A DNA stretch of 64,000 nt, taken from Treponema phagedenis. Its GTDB lineage: Bacteria; Spirochaetota; Spirochaetia; Treponematales; Treponemataceae. Where the stretch lies: NCBI RefSeq assembly GCF_008153345.1, contig NZ_CP042818.1:2108001-2172000 (forward strand). The letters run 5' to 3'. A program made the position numbers and the translations under genes. The notes under the pieces were generated by a model. It was not told the origin of the DNA. It ran no database searches and was given only the letters and a program-made list of their open reading frames with translations. This document shows positions 39,321 to 48,011 of the stretch, one piece after another (the first letter of the stretch is position 1; each line of letters starts with the position of its first letter).

Positions 39321-39635
39321 GTCGTTTATCGTACTGCAAAAAACAAAAAATGTCCATAAAAACTGAATATGCCGCAGAGCGTACACGTGAAAACAATAAC
39401 CAGAACCGCAACGTAACTACAAAACATTGTACTAATTCCGCCGCGGTTTGTAAGTATTCAACTTCGACAAGCAAAAAAAGTCAGCTAAGAGAAAATTTTC
39501 AAACCGCAGCGTCCATACATATATGATTTTTATTCTTCATGCGTACACCTGGGGGATGTTGTTGAGCCTCTTGCAAAAAGCCTTTGTTTTAGGTACTCTC
39601 CCCTTACCAATTAAACAAATTATTTTGGAGCTTGC

Positions 39636-40289
39636 ATGAAAAAAACCAAATTCCTGTTATTTTTATTGATTTTGATCCCAGCGATCGGCTTTGCCCATCC
39701 GCATATGTTTATTACTTCTCAAGTTAATTTTGTTTGGGATGCGGGTAAATTAACAGGTGCCTATGTAACATGGAAGTTTGACAGATTTTTCAGTGCAGAT
39801 ATTATTCAAGGCTACGATACAAATAAAGACGGCGTTTTTAACAAAACAGAAACAGACGATGTCTATAATAATGCTTTTATTTATACCTCAAACTATTATT
39901 ATTTTATTTTTATCAGGCAAGGGGCAACACGCAGCAGCCCGAAATCGGTAAGCCAATTCAGTGTTTGGCAAAAAGACGGCATCCTGTTTTATCGCTTCTA
40001 TGTTGACTTATCCGCTTATCCGGCGGAAAAATTATATTTTGCCGTGTACGATTATAGTTTCTTTTGTGATTTCCGCTATGATACACAAAAACCGGTAAGT
40101 TTTACCTGTGACACCACTGTGCAGCCGCAATACTCCATCGCTGAAAACAAAAATTATCCGGTATACTATGATCCCTTTGATACTATTTCGGACAATAAAA
40201 TATATGACAAATGGAAACCGGGCTTGCAAATTTATTATCCCTATGAAATTGAGCTGCGGTATAATTATGCCGCCGCATCATCAAAATAA
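39636..40289 (+). CDS. DUF1007 family exported protein
   Basis: 217 residues with a signal peptide (MKKTKFLLFLLILIPAIGFA) and the mature N-terminus HPHMFITSQVNFVWD, the AHPH signature of DUF1007. An EF-hand-like loop DTNKDGVFNKTE follows (about 67-78). The family is often encoded with nickel/cobalt/zinc efflux or uptake systems, and the N-terminal His pair may bind metal. No transporter gene is next to it here; a repeat element begins 16 bases after the stop. TTGGAGC precedes ATG. Confidence 0.82.
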   Translation: MKKTKFLLFLLILIPAIGFAHPHMFITSQVNFVWDAGKLTGAYVTWKFDRFFSADIIQGYDTNKDGVFNKTETDDVYNNAFIYTSNYYYFIFIRQGATRSSPKSVSQFSVWQKDGILFYRFYVDLSAYPAEKLYFAVYDYSFFCDFRYDTQKPVSFTCDTTVQPQYSIAENKNYPVYYDPFDTISDNKIYDKWKPGLQIYYPYEIELRYNYAAASSK

Positions 40290-40304
40290 TATCCTTACTA
40301 TCCT

Positions 40305-40765
40305 GGTACAGCGTTTTTTAATATATCTTAAAAAAACCATAAAAAAGTTTTATAAAAAAGAGCCCGACACAACGGTTTCATTTTGACTTCCGTGTCAAAA
40401 TGAAACCTACGAGTTTTAAAAACTTCCTGTTACAAAAAGGAGCCCGACACGGCGCAAGGGCGAAGTTTTGAAAATTTACTGTAACTTCGCCTACGAGTTT
40501 TGCCTGTTTACAATAAACTATCAGGCAAAACATCGTTTGGAATTGATAACGGTGAGCAAACTTACCATAGGGCAAAGCGTTAATAATTTGCCGCCGCTTC
40601 GCCAACGAGTTTTAAAGCTTCAATTTTACAGTTTTGTGTTGATGCTTTAAAACATCGTTCGGAATTGAGTAGGGGTGGGCAAACTTACCATAGTGATGCT
40701 ACAGTCGGTAAGCTTTACTGTCGATACATCCTCGAATGGTAACTTAATTACAAAACCTTGTACTA
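40305..40765 (+). mobile_element. Composite MITE-like element with four hairpins (copy G)
   Basis: 461 bases bounded by GGTACAGCGTTTT (40305) and the inverted AAAACCTTGTACTA (40752-40765). It contains two nested core units (GAGCCCGACACAACGG, then GAGCCCGACACGGCGCAAGG). Hairpins in order: GGTTTCATTTTGAC with its perfect complement (14 bp) near 40374, GGCGAAGTT with AACTTCGCC near 40460, TTTTGCCTG with CAGGCAAAA near 40498, and TTTTAAAGC with GCTTTAAAA near 40611. The longest and most informative copy. Confidence 0.78.
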
Positions 40766-40966
40766 TAAAAAAAGGCGAACGGAACAGTGCAAGCACTACG
40801 ATAGGCAAGTATCAAGATTAATTTAATTGCCTTATATAGAATCGTGCATACGACAGAGAGATGACCGCTTGAAGCCCTCCCTACATAATTTACTCTTCCA
40901 TTACAATATATCCGTTTCCTAACTCATTTTGTTTTATATTTTTAATTTTTCCTATTTGTAAAAGCG

Positions 40967-41140
40967 GGACGCGGGGTTTGGGCGATAGAAAGTATGCGTT
41001 GACATTTGGATGTGACATTCAAAGAAACCTCGAACACCACGATAGACAAGCATGCCGCAATAAACCAAAACAGCATTCGCAAATGGGCACTTGCAATTCT
41101 AAAACGAGTGGAACATATCCACGGCAAAAATATTCACTGA
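40967..41140 (+). pseudogene. ISAs1-family transposase relic (C-terminal fragment)
   Basis: One frame reads GRGVWAIESMR, stop, HLDVTFKETSNTTIDKHAAI, then NQNSIRKWALAILKRVEHIH and a stop at 41138. It matches the C-terminus of ISAs1 transposases (HWSIESMHWHLDVTFKEDxN...). The TGA at 41000 replaces the Trp codon of the conserved SMHWHLDVTF segment. The rest of the gene and any terminal repeats are gone. It lies just after composite repeat G. Confidence 0.75.
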
Positions 41141-41473
41141 ACGCAGCTCCACCGCAGCACTATGCAATAAGTTTAGACTTATTCTGCAGTTTAACACAAA
41201 CCTTATTACTCTAATGATTCCACGGAAGACGTAAAAAAAGATTATTTTTACTGCAAAGGAAAGAATAAACATCTTCTTAGCTCTTGTCCTGAGATTTTTA
41301 TTGATGAGTTTATAACAATTGCATAAAAATAGTCTAAAGCATGAATATATTTATTTCAAGTGTTTTTACACAAGATCGGTAAATATTTTACTTGTCTAAC
41401 ATGTAAGCTTACGCTTATTCTTTTTATTAAACTGCCTTGATAAACCGCTTAATCCTCTGTATAATAATCTGTT
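41141..41473. other. Non-coding stretch after the ISAs1 relic
   Basis: No gene or repeat recognised between the transposase relic and the CDP-alcohol phosphatidyltransferase. The promoter for the latter should lie in the last ~100 bases, which are AT-rich, but I cannot pick a convincing pair of boxes. Confidence 0.5.
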
Positions 41474-42307
41474 ATGGAACGGAAAACTGCAAAAATACTT
41501 TTTATATATACCGTAATAGAAACAACTTTTCTTTTTATTCTATATGAAGTCTATGCAATTCACATAAATTCTTTTTTAGCATTTTTAATTACACTGTTTT
41601 TATGGAATACCCTTATTTTCTTTTTTTTGCTTACGTATCGCAAGGAGTTTTATAATATTTCAACACAAGAGCCAATGCATGAATTAAATTTGGCAAATAA
41701 AATTACACTGATAAGAATAAGTTTCTTGCCTGTTATTGCATTTTTACTGCGATATAATAGCCTGCCGTATATGGATATTATTTTAACAGTCTCTTTAATT
41801 CTTATTTTTGTAACCGACTTTGTAGACGGAAAAATAGCTCGCTGGTACAAGCAAGAAACAAAGATTGGGAAAATGCTTGATTCTATGAGCGATTATGCTT
41901 TAATCGGACTTGTTTCGGTAATCTACTATCAAAATAATATTTTACCCACATGGTTTTTTATTCTTATCCTTGCTCGTCTCTCTCTGCAAACACTTGGAAT
42001 GTGCATCTATACTCTTATAGACCATCCGATGCAAGTACAGTCAACCATCGGCGGAAAAATAACTATTGCATCGGTAATGCTTTTATACGTGGTGGAGCTT
42101 TTGCGTTTTTTCTTTTTGAAAAATTCACGATTTATTCCGATATTTTTATTTGCCGAATACTGCGTAGGAGTGCTGGTATTTATTTTTATGTTTGAAAAAA
42201 TATATCTTTTTTTACAACATCAAAAAAACTATGTTTCTCAAAAAAAACGCAGAACAAACGAACAATCGTATACATGCAACACCGATAAAAAGGACAGGCA
42301 AGAGTAA
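41474..42307 (+). CDS. CDP-alcohol phosphatidyltransferase family membrane protein
   Basis: 277 residues, about six membrane helices. The catalytic signature DGxxARx8GxxxDxxxD is complete: D118, G119, A122, R123, G132, D136, D140 in VDGKIARWYKQETKIGKMLD. The preceding NLANKITLIRI is the usual entry helix. The family swaps CMP on a CDP- or CMP-linked donor for an alcohol, making phospholipids. Since this genome makes CMP-aminoethylphosphonate, the enzyme could instead load aminoethylphosphonate onto a lipid; this is inference, and a standard phosphatidyltransferase is equally possible. It stands alone; the C-terminal tail is basic. Confidence 0.85.
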   Translation: MERKTAKILFIYTVIETTFLFILYEVYAIHINSFLAFLITLFLWNTLIFFFLLTYRKEFYNISTQEPMHELNLANKITLIRISFLPVIAFLLRYNSLPYMDIILTVSLILIFVTDFVDGKIARWYKQETKIGKMLDSMSDYALIGLVSVIYYQNNILPTWFFILILARLSLQTLGMCIYTLIDHPMQVQSTIGGKITIASVMLLYVVELLRFFFLKNSRFIPIFLFAEYCVGVLVFIFMFEKIYLFLQHQKNYVSQKKRRTNEQSYTCNTDKKDRQE

Positions 42308-42397
42308 GCGATTAAAATTTTTTGTGAGTATGTAAACTCAATGAAAAAATAAATTAAAAATCTACCAAAAAGAAACAACCCGTGTTATACTTAATCT

Positions 42398-43957
42398 ATG
42401 AATAAGATATTATTAGAGCTGGTTCCCCGGCCGCAAGTTTATACGCAAAAGGACAGAATATTTTTTCTTCCATATACAGGCGTTCGTATTATGTATGCAA
42501 AGGAATTTCTTTCTGCAGCACGTTTTTTACAAAGCTATCTTGCAGAGCTTGTAGGCGTAAAGGTGCAATGTACTGAAATAACTCAGGAGGCAGAGCCTTG
42601 CGTCGATGTTCTGTATTTATTGAAGTCCTCCGACTACGGCTGTGCATCAAAGCCTGAATCGTATGCAATAGAATCGGAAAACGGAATTCTTGTAAAAGCC
42701 GAATCTGAGGCGGGAGCTTTTTATGCGGTGCAAAGTTTACGGCAGATTTTTATCACGGAGTTTGTTAAAGCGGAGCGGAACGGTAAGAATCCGCAAGGTG
42801 TTCCCCTTCCCCACTTTTATATTGAAGACTATCCTCAGTATGAATGGCGCGGCATTATGCTTGACACCTCCCGCCACTTTTATTCCGCCGCTTTTGTAAA
42901 AAAAATTATTGATGCGGCGGCTCTTCACAAATTGAACAGATTTCACTGGCATTTTACCGATGACCAAGGCTGGCGCTTTCCGGTTAAAAAGTATCCCGAT
43001 CTTACCGAAAAGGGAGGCTGGCGCCGCGACGTTCGCTATCCGCCCGACAATAAAACCGGCGGTTTTTACACCGAAGAAGAAATCCGCGACGTGGTGGAAT
43101 ACGCAAAAGAGCGCAACATCATTGTAGTTCCCGAAATAGAAATACCGGGGCATGCATCTGCCTTTTTAACCGCCCTCCCCGAGCTTGGCTGCAGCGGCGG
43201 ACCGTATCACGTGCGCTCCGAATTCGGTGTTTTTAATGAAGTGATGTGCGGCGGAAACGACAAACTCTTTGAAGTGCTTGAAGACATTTTTGATGCGGTT
43301 GTCGAGCTTTTCCCCGGCGATTATATCCATATCGGCGGCGATGAATGCCCGCGCGAAGCATGGAAAACCTGTCCTAAGTGTCAAGCACGCATTAAAAATG
43401 AAAACCTCGGAGACGAAAACGGCTTGCAAGGGTGGATAACCGGCAAAGCGGCAAAAATGGTTGAAGCCCGCGGCAAAATCCCCATCGGTTGGGATGAAGT
43501 ACTTGAAGCGGGCTCACAGGCATTGCCGAAAAACCTTGTAATCCAATCATGGCGCGGCATGAGTGGCGGCATTAAAGCGGGACAGGAAGGCTTTAAAGTT
43601 ATCATGTCGCCAACCGAGCATTGTTACCTTGACTACCGCAACACCGACTCCTGCGAAGAGCCCGGGAACATCGGCATTCTCCCGCTTGAACGCGTGTACA
43701 GTTTTTATCCGGTGCCCGAATCCCTTCCAAAAGAATATCACTCGGCGGTGCTGGGCGGACAGGGAAACCTTTGGACTGAGGTTATTTATGCGTCAAAAAT
43801 TGCGGAATACATGCTCTTCCCCCGCCTTTGCGCCCTTGCCGAAGTGCTTTGGCTTGAACCGCAGAAAAAAGACTACAAGGATTTTGTAGGCAGGCTCAAA
43901 ACGCATAAAGACCGCCTGCAAAACCTCTCGCTGCTCTACTGCGACAGCGCACTCTAA
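42398..43957 (+). CDS. Beta-N-acetylhexosaminidase (GH20)
   Basis: 519 residues. N-terminal GH20b-type domain (about 1-140), then the TIM barrel: YEWRGIMLDTSRHFY, FHWHFTDDQGWRFPVKKYP, VPEIEIPGHASAF, and the catalytic Asp-Glu in HIGGDECPRE (D315, E316), C-terminal WTEVIYASKIAEYMLFPRL. Removes terminal GlcNAc or GalNAc by substrate-assisted catalysis. No signal peptide is visible, so it probably works in the cytoplasm on imported glycans. GC content is clearly higher than in the glycan cluster. A good terminator follows. Confidence 0.93.
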   Translation: MNKILLELVPRPQVYTQKDRIFFLPYTGVRIMYAKEFLSAARFLQSYLAELVGVKVQCTEITQEAEPCVDVLYLLKSSDYGCASKPESYAIESENGILVKAESEAGAFYAVQSLRQIFITEFVKAERNGKNPQGVPLPHFYIEDYPQYEWRGIMLDTSRHFYSAAFVKKIIDAAALHKLNRFHWHFTDDQGWRFPVKKYPDLTEKGGWRRDVRYPPDNKTGGFYTEEEIRDVVEYAKERNIIVVPEIEIPGHASAFLTALPELGCSGGPYHVRSEFGVFNEVMCGGNDKLFEVLEDIFDAVVELFPGDYIHIGGDECPREAWKTCPKCQARIKNENLGDENGLQGWITGKAAKMVEARGKIPIGWDEVLEAGSQALPKNLVIQSWRGMSGGIKAGQEGFKVIMSPTEHCYLDYRNTDSCEEPGNIGILPLERVYSFYPVPESLPKEYHSAVLGGQGNLWTEVIYASKIAEYMLFPRLCALAEVLWLEPQKKDYKDFVGRLKTHKDRLQNLSLLYCDSAL

Positions 43958-43969
43958 AACCTGCAAAAC

Positions 43970-43999
43970 CGGCTCTTAAACAAGGAGCCGTTTTTTTTT
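43970..43999 (+). terminator. Rho-independent terminator of the hexosaminidase gene
   Basis: CGGCTC (43970-43975) pairs with GAGCCG (43985-43990) across a 9-nt loop and is followed by nine T. It lies 13 bases after the stop codon of the GH20 gene. Confidence 0.85.
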
Positions 44000-44083
44000 C
44001 GTTTAATCTGAATACAAGCGCTGCGATTTGAATTTTCCAAGAAACCAATGTCGACTAACGCAGAGCTTTCGCTTACCGTTGCT

Positions 44084-44389
44084 TAGTATAGCGTTTTACA
44101 ATTAAGTTACTGTTAGTAATCGGAGCATTAGCGATGGTAGTTTGCAGATTCAGCCTTACTATGGTAAACTGCTCGCCGTTGCAAAATTCCAAACGATGTT
44201 TTAAAGCATCAACACAAAACTGTAAAATTGAAGCTTTAAAACTCGTAGGCGAACCAAAGCCAGGAATTCCAAGGTTCGCCGTTGTGCCGTGTCGGGCTCT
44301 TTTTTATAACAGGGAGTTTTTATCAAACTTTTTATGGTTTTTGTAAGGGGTATTAAAAACGGATCGAGTTATTAAAACACGCTGTACTA
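44084..44389 (-). mobile_element. MITE-like element with two hairpins and terminal inverted repeats (copy H)
   Basis: 306 bases. The left end TAGTATAGCGTTTT (44084-44097) is mirrored at the right end by AAAACACGCTGTACTA (44374-44389). It reads in reverse relative to copies D and G. It contains hairpin 2 as TTTTAAAGC/GCTTTAAAA and hairpin 1 as GGCGAACC/GGTTCGCC, then GCCGTGTCGGGCTC. Both outer ends finish in TA. The rest of the gap (44390-44628) shows nothing further. Confidence 0.78.
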
Positions 44390-44628
44390 ATTTAAACTGT
44401 TAATCCTTTTTCTAAATCTCTTTTTCATAGTATTTTTACTCTATCTTGAGAGGCTCATACCACGAATGAGAGTATTACATTATATCGCTGAATTTAGCTT
44501 GCTGACACTTTACGTTCTTTTGAATTTTTAATTTGTTATCGTACCGTATTCTTCCCATTTATTTTTCTACAGTACGATGTTTACGTTTTGAGGCACGCAC
44601 AAACAATGTCGCAATATTTTTTACTCGC

Positions 44629-45279
44629 TTATAAATAACGTAATAAATCCATAGGTTTTTGAATAATTGTTTTTGCTCCCGCCTTTTCAAGATTCTCTCG
44701 ATCTCGGAAGCCCCAAAGAACGCCTATTGTAGGTAAGCCTGCGGCATTTCCCGTATTAATGTCTATTGAAGTATCCCCGATATACAGGCATTCTTCATTT
44801 TTCACTTGTAAAATATCCAGTATTTCATATATTGCTTGAGGATTCGGTTTTATCGGAACTCCTTCTCTTTGTCCGAATAACGGGGAAAAAGTACCTTCCC
44901 CAAAAAATGCGGTAACTATTTTTTCTGTTGTAGGATGTGGTTTATTGGAAAGCACCGAAAGCCGTATATTCTTCTTTTTTAATTCGGCAATAAGCTCGTG
45001 GATTCCTTCATACACCGTACATAAGTACATATAATTAGAATCGTATGCGGCATTATAATCTCGAATAATTTTTTGCTCTAATTCTTTATCATTAATATTA
45101 TGATATGCAAGCACACGCTGAATCAAAATTTTTGCCCCATCGCCGACAAAATAGCGAAAAGTTTCCCTTGGAACCGGCGAAATCCCGTGTTTTGCCGTTT
45201 CGGTATTTACAAAATAATGAATGGAATCTAAGCTATCAATCAACGTGCCGTCTAAATCAAAAATACATGCTTTTATCAT
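44629..45279 (-). CDS. HAD-superfamily phosphatase (phosphoglycolate phosphatase-like)
   Basis: 216 residues. Motif I FDLDGTLIDS with the nucleophile Asp, motif II SVLSNKPH, motif III Lys in IKPNPQAIYE, and motif IV YIGDTSIDINTGNAAG. The cap is of the helical Gph type. Possible substrates are 2-phosphoglycolate or other small phosphomonoesters. ATG start without a clear ribosome site. Cytoplasmic, and probably a single-gene unit between two repeat elements. Confidence 0.88.
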   Translation of the reverse strand: MIKACIFDLDGTLIDSLDSIHYFVNTETAKHGISPVPRETFRYFVGDGAKILIQRVLAYHNINDKELEQKIIRDYNAAYDSNYMYLCTVYEGIHELIAELKKKNIRLSVLSNKPHPTTEKIVTAFFGEGTFSPLFGQREGVPIKPNPQAIYEILDILQVKNEECLYIGDTSIDINTGNAAGLPTIGVLWGFRDRENLEKAGAKTIIQKPMDLLRYL

Positions 45280-45315
45280 AAAAACACTATAACAAATACA
45301 GTCTGATAAAACAAG

Positions 45316-45532
45316 TAGAACGTTTTTTTGATAACTCGATTATTGCATCTTAATGCATTTATACAAATCGTAAAAAATTTTATAAAAAAGAGTCCGACAC
45401 AAGGGCGAAACCTTGGAATTTCTACCTTCGTTTCGCCAGTGAGTAATTTACCACAGGATTACTGAATCCACAAGCCCGTATTCTTGATACTCCGATTTGT
45501 ATACGAGGAAGTTAATTACAGAATGCTGCACA
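45316..45532 (+). repeat. Dispersed repeat with one hairpin (copy I)
   Basis: Left end GTAGAACGTTTTTTTGATAA, as in copy D, then AAAAAAGAGTCCGACACAAGG. Hairpin 1 appears in a third stem version (GGCGAAAC with GTTTCGCC), followed by the TTTACCACAGGATTACTGAA tail and right end GTTAATTACAGAATGCTG. The right terminal repeat is degraded. The remainder of 45280-45690 shows no gene. Confidence 0.75.
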
Positions 45533-45690
45533 AGGAGTAAGTTCAGAAGTCTAAGTATGAAAGAATGTAAACTTAGTGTTGCAGTTTAAAGCTTTTTGCA
45601 AAACCCTGGTTGTATTATGCGCCTTTTTTTCTATGGCAGGACTTATGCATGGATAAAAGACACCCCACCATTATTCATTACGGTCGGTTT

Positions 45691-46281
45691 TTATTCAAAA
45701 GCTTCCATTGCTTTTTTTATATCCGATTCGCAGCTTTTCATTGCTGCCAAGGTTTTATCGAGGAGTTCATCTAAGCTATACCCTAGTTGTTCTGCGCCTT
45801 TTTCAATAACTGTTCTGTCGCAACCGGCGGCGAATTTTTTATCTTTAAATTTTTTCTTTAGGCTTTTTAACTCCATGTCAGTGCAGCTTTTTGACGGACG
45901 CATCAAAGATGCCGACCAAATTAAGCCGGTCAGTTCATCCACGGCAAAAAGGATTTTTTCCATTTCATGGACGGGTTCAACATCTGAACAAAGCCCGTAA
46001 CCATGCGATACGATTGAATAAATCATATCATCCCCTACTCCCGCTTCTTTCAAAAGCTCGGGGGCTTTTTTACAATGTTGATCAGGCCAAAGTTCATAAT
46101 CCACATCATGTAAGAGTCCGGTTATGCCCCAATACTCTTTCTCATCGGCATAGCCTAAGTTTTTTGCAAAATATTGCATAACGGCTTCTACCGTTAGTGC
46201 ATGTTGGATATGGAAAGCTTCCTTATTATATTTTTTTAAAAGCTCATAGGCCTTTTCTCTTGTAATGGCAGTTTTTCTCAT
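45691..46281 (-). CDS. HD domain metal-dependent phosphohydrolase
   Basis: 196 residues. The HD core is HIQHALTVEAVM, GLLHDVDYELWPDQHCKKAPEL (the HD doublet) and IVSHGYG, then DELTGLIWSASLMRPSKS. This subgroup (HDIG-like, about 190 residues) is common in anaerobes, with unknown nucleotide substrate. ATG 46281 (MRKTAIT) follows AAAGGAG; the longer frame from 46302 would start inside that site. Confidence 0.85.
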   Translation of the reverse strand: MRKTAITREKAYELLKKYNKEAFHIQHALTVEAVMQYFAKNLGYADEKEYWGITGLLHDVDYELWPDQHCKKAPELLKEAGVGDDMIYSIVSHGYGLCSDVEPVHEMEKILFAVDELTGLIWSASLMRPSKSCTDMELKSLKKKFKDKKFAAGCDRTVIEKGAEQLGYSLDELLDKTLAAMKSCESDIKKAMEAFE

Positions 46282-46373
46282 TTTTACTCCTTTAGATAAC
46301 AATGATTGTTTTCATACTATATTTTTATTTTGGCAAATGTTCATGAAAAAGATTGCAGACATCGTCTTGATTC

Positions 46374-47207
46374 TCATTGCCAAAGATAAAATTCATGTAT
46401 TTTTTTTATAAAAAAGATACTGCTTGATGCAAATAATACAATACCAAAAATAATAGCGAACCATGAGACTCCGGTTAAAAGCAGTGCATAACCTGAAAGC
46501 AAAACAAGTAGGGCAAGGGCTGCAAGCTTGTACTCTTTAATATCCTTTATTTTTCCGATTAAATAATATGAAATAACGCTGAGTAAGCATAAAATTGCAA
46601 AAACAATCGTAGTTGACCACTCATAGCCATAAGAGAAGAAAAAAACCGAGGTGTTCCCATAGGTATTTACCGGCAGTGCGTGTGCGATTGAGAAGGCAAC
46701 ACAGCATATTAAAAAGCCGATAGCCGTTGTCTCTCTTGTCATAATTCTATTTGCAAATAAACTGCTGGTCAGTAAAGATAGAATTGCTAAAAATCTGAAA
46801 AAAATAACAATCCGAGCAATTCCCGCGATAGAAATAAATCTGCTTATTCGTAAGGGGTAAAACGGAAATAATAAACGCAAGCCTTCAAAGCTAAGCGTAA
46901 ATATAAAAAGTGCAAAAAATGATATTTCAATTGCATGTGTTTTCTCAAACAAGAGATAAGTATATGCAAGCAAGGAAGGCACAAAAAAAGCAAAAAAAAC
47001 AATACTTATTAAAATGCTCATATTTGAAGGTTTATAAAAAGGGAGTCGGTGTACCCACTGAAAAAAAGGTTCGGGGAGCGGCTTGTTTGCTAAAAGATTA
47101 TCTGCAAAAATAAAAAAAACTACAATTCCGATTCCAATAAGAAAAAGAAAAGAAAAAATTATACCGGTGATAAGTGTTTTATTTCTTGCAGCAAGCGTCA
47201 TTGGCAT
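46374..47207 (-). CDS. Polytopic membrane protein, unknown function
   Basis: 277 residues with about eight hydrophobic helices (for example ITGIIFSFLFLIGIGIVVFF and ALALLVLLSGYALLLTGVSW). No charged active-site pattern or known family is recognised. The loop before helix 2 is short and contains FFQWVHRLPFY. No neighbour gives a role: the HD gene is downstream on the same strand and the DUF2259 gene is divergent, only 71 bases away. It may be a spirochaete-specific membrane protein. Confidence 0.65.
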   Translation of the reverse strand: MPMTLAARNKTLITGIIFSFLFLIGIGIVVFFIFADNLLANKPLPEPFFQWVHRLPFYKPSNMSILISIVFFAFFVPSLLAYTYLLFEKTHAIEISFFALFIFTLSFEGLRLLFPFYPLRISRFISIAGIARIVIFFRFLAILSLLTSSLFANRIMTRETTAIGFLICCVAFSIAHALPVNTYGNTSVFFFSYGYEWSTTIVFAILCLLSVISYYLIGKIKDIKEYKLAALALLVLLSGYALLLTGVSWFAIIFGIVLFASSSIFFIKKIHEFYLWQ

Positions 47208-47278
47208 AATATAAAAAAAAACAAAAGATTTGTAAAGATCTTTTCCCGAATTCCGATATTGGTAAGTAAGGAGTCTTT

Positions 47279-47956
47279 ATGCGAAAAACAAATATTTTTA
47301 TCTGCTTGCTTTTGTATTCGGTAAATCTTTTTGCAGGAGATGTTGCAACCTTTGTCAACTTGGGCTTTTCAGCGGATGGTTCAAAATATGCTTTTGGGCA
47401 ATATGGCTTAACCGATCAAACATATCAGGCATATTCGGATATATGCATTGTCGATGTTGAATCCAATTCTTTTATAAAAAACGGAATTTTTAAAACCTCG
47501 CCGACAAAAGAAACACGCGATAAAGACAGCAAAAGTGTTTTTCTTGCGTTACAAAACAGAGCTCAGGCAACTTTAATAAAAAATAATATTTCTGAATCTC
47601 GGTTGGGAAGAGTTCTGTATTCTCAAGCAGAGGATAAAACAGGGACCCAAACGCTTTATTTTAGGGACTTTCAAACTGAAAATGAATATACGGTTATGAT
47701 ACATGTTGATAAGACAACAAAGCAAGAGGCCTCTTTTTATATAACCGTCGATATTGTGCTTCCGAACGGAAGTAAAATTTCAAAGAAAACAGGAAGACCC
47801 GGCTATGTTCGCCCCGGAACAAAAACCTATGCACTTAAAAAGATTCTCATTAATGATAAAAATAATGCACTTATTTTTATAGTTGAAAAACATGAATATA
47901 GCTCGAAGGGGTTATCCATTCGCTATATGGTAGAAACAATCCATCTGCCGGTGTGA
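47279..47956 (+). CDS. DUF2259 secreted protein
   Basis: 225 residues with a signal peptide (MRKTNIFICLLLYSVNLFAG). The mature start DVATFVNLGFSADGSKYAFGQYG is the DUF2259 hallmark, a family mostly in spirochaetes. It is thought to be a periplasmic or exported beta-rich protein; function unknown. AAGGAG ribosome site. Followed by a strong bidirectional terminator. Confidence 0.85.
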   Translation: MRKTNIFICLLLYSVNLFAGDVATFVNLGFSADGSKYAFGQYGLTDQTYQAYSDICIVDVESNSFIKNGIFKTSPTKETRDKDSKSVFLALQNRAQATLIKNNISESRLGRVLYSQAEDKTGTQTLYFRDFQTENEYTVMIHVDKTTKQEASFYITVDIVLPNGSKISKKTGRPGYVRPGTKTYALKKILINDKNNALIFIVEKHEYSSKGLSIRYMVETIHLPV

Positions 47957-47963
47957 GAAACTG

Positions 47964-48002
47964 AAAAAAAAGCCGAACGTTTTAAGCGTTCGGCTTTTTT
48001 TT
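47964..48002. terminator. Bidirectional Rho-independent terminator
   Basis: AGCCGAACG (47971-47979) pairs with CGTTCGGCT across TTTTAAG, flanked by a run of A on the left and T on the right, so it can stop transcription from both the DUF2259 gene and the convergent clpA. Confidence 0.9.
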
Positions 48003-48011
48003 CTGATACCC

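Noticed and set aside
39387-39635. Intergenic region before the DUF1007 gene as a further repeat copy
   Set aside because: A short resemblance (AAAACATTGTACTAATT) to the right end of the family is present, but the core and hairpins are absent.
40440-40700. Repeats considered as integron attC sites, since T. denticola carries a chromosomal integron
   Set aside because: The hairpin stems end in GTTCGCC-type sequence, which does not fit the attC core GTTRRRY, no promoterless cassette genes lie between copies, and several copies have transposon-like inverted ends.
46374-47207. Membrane protein considered as a known transporter or sensor
   Set aside because: No family motif could be recognised; only topology is evident.
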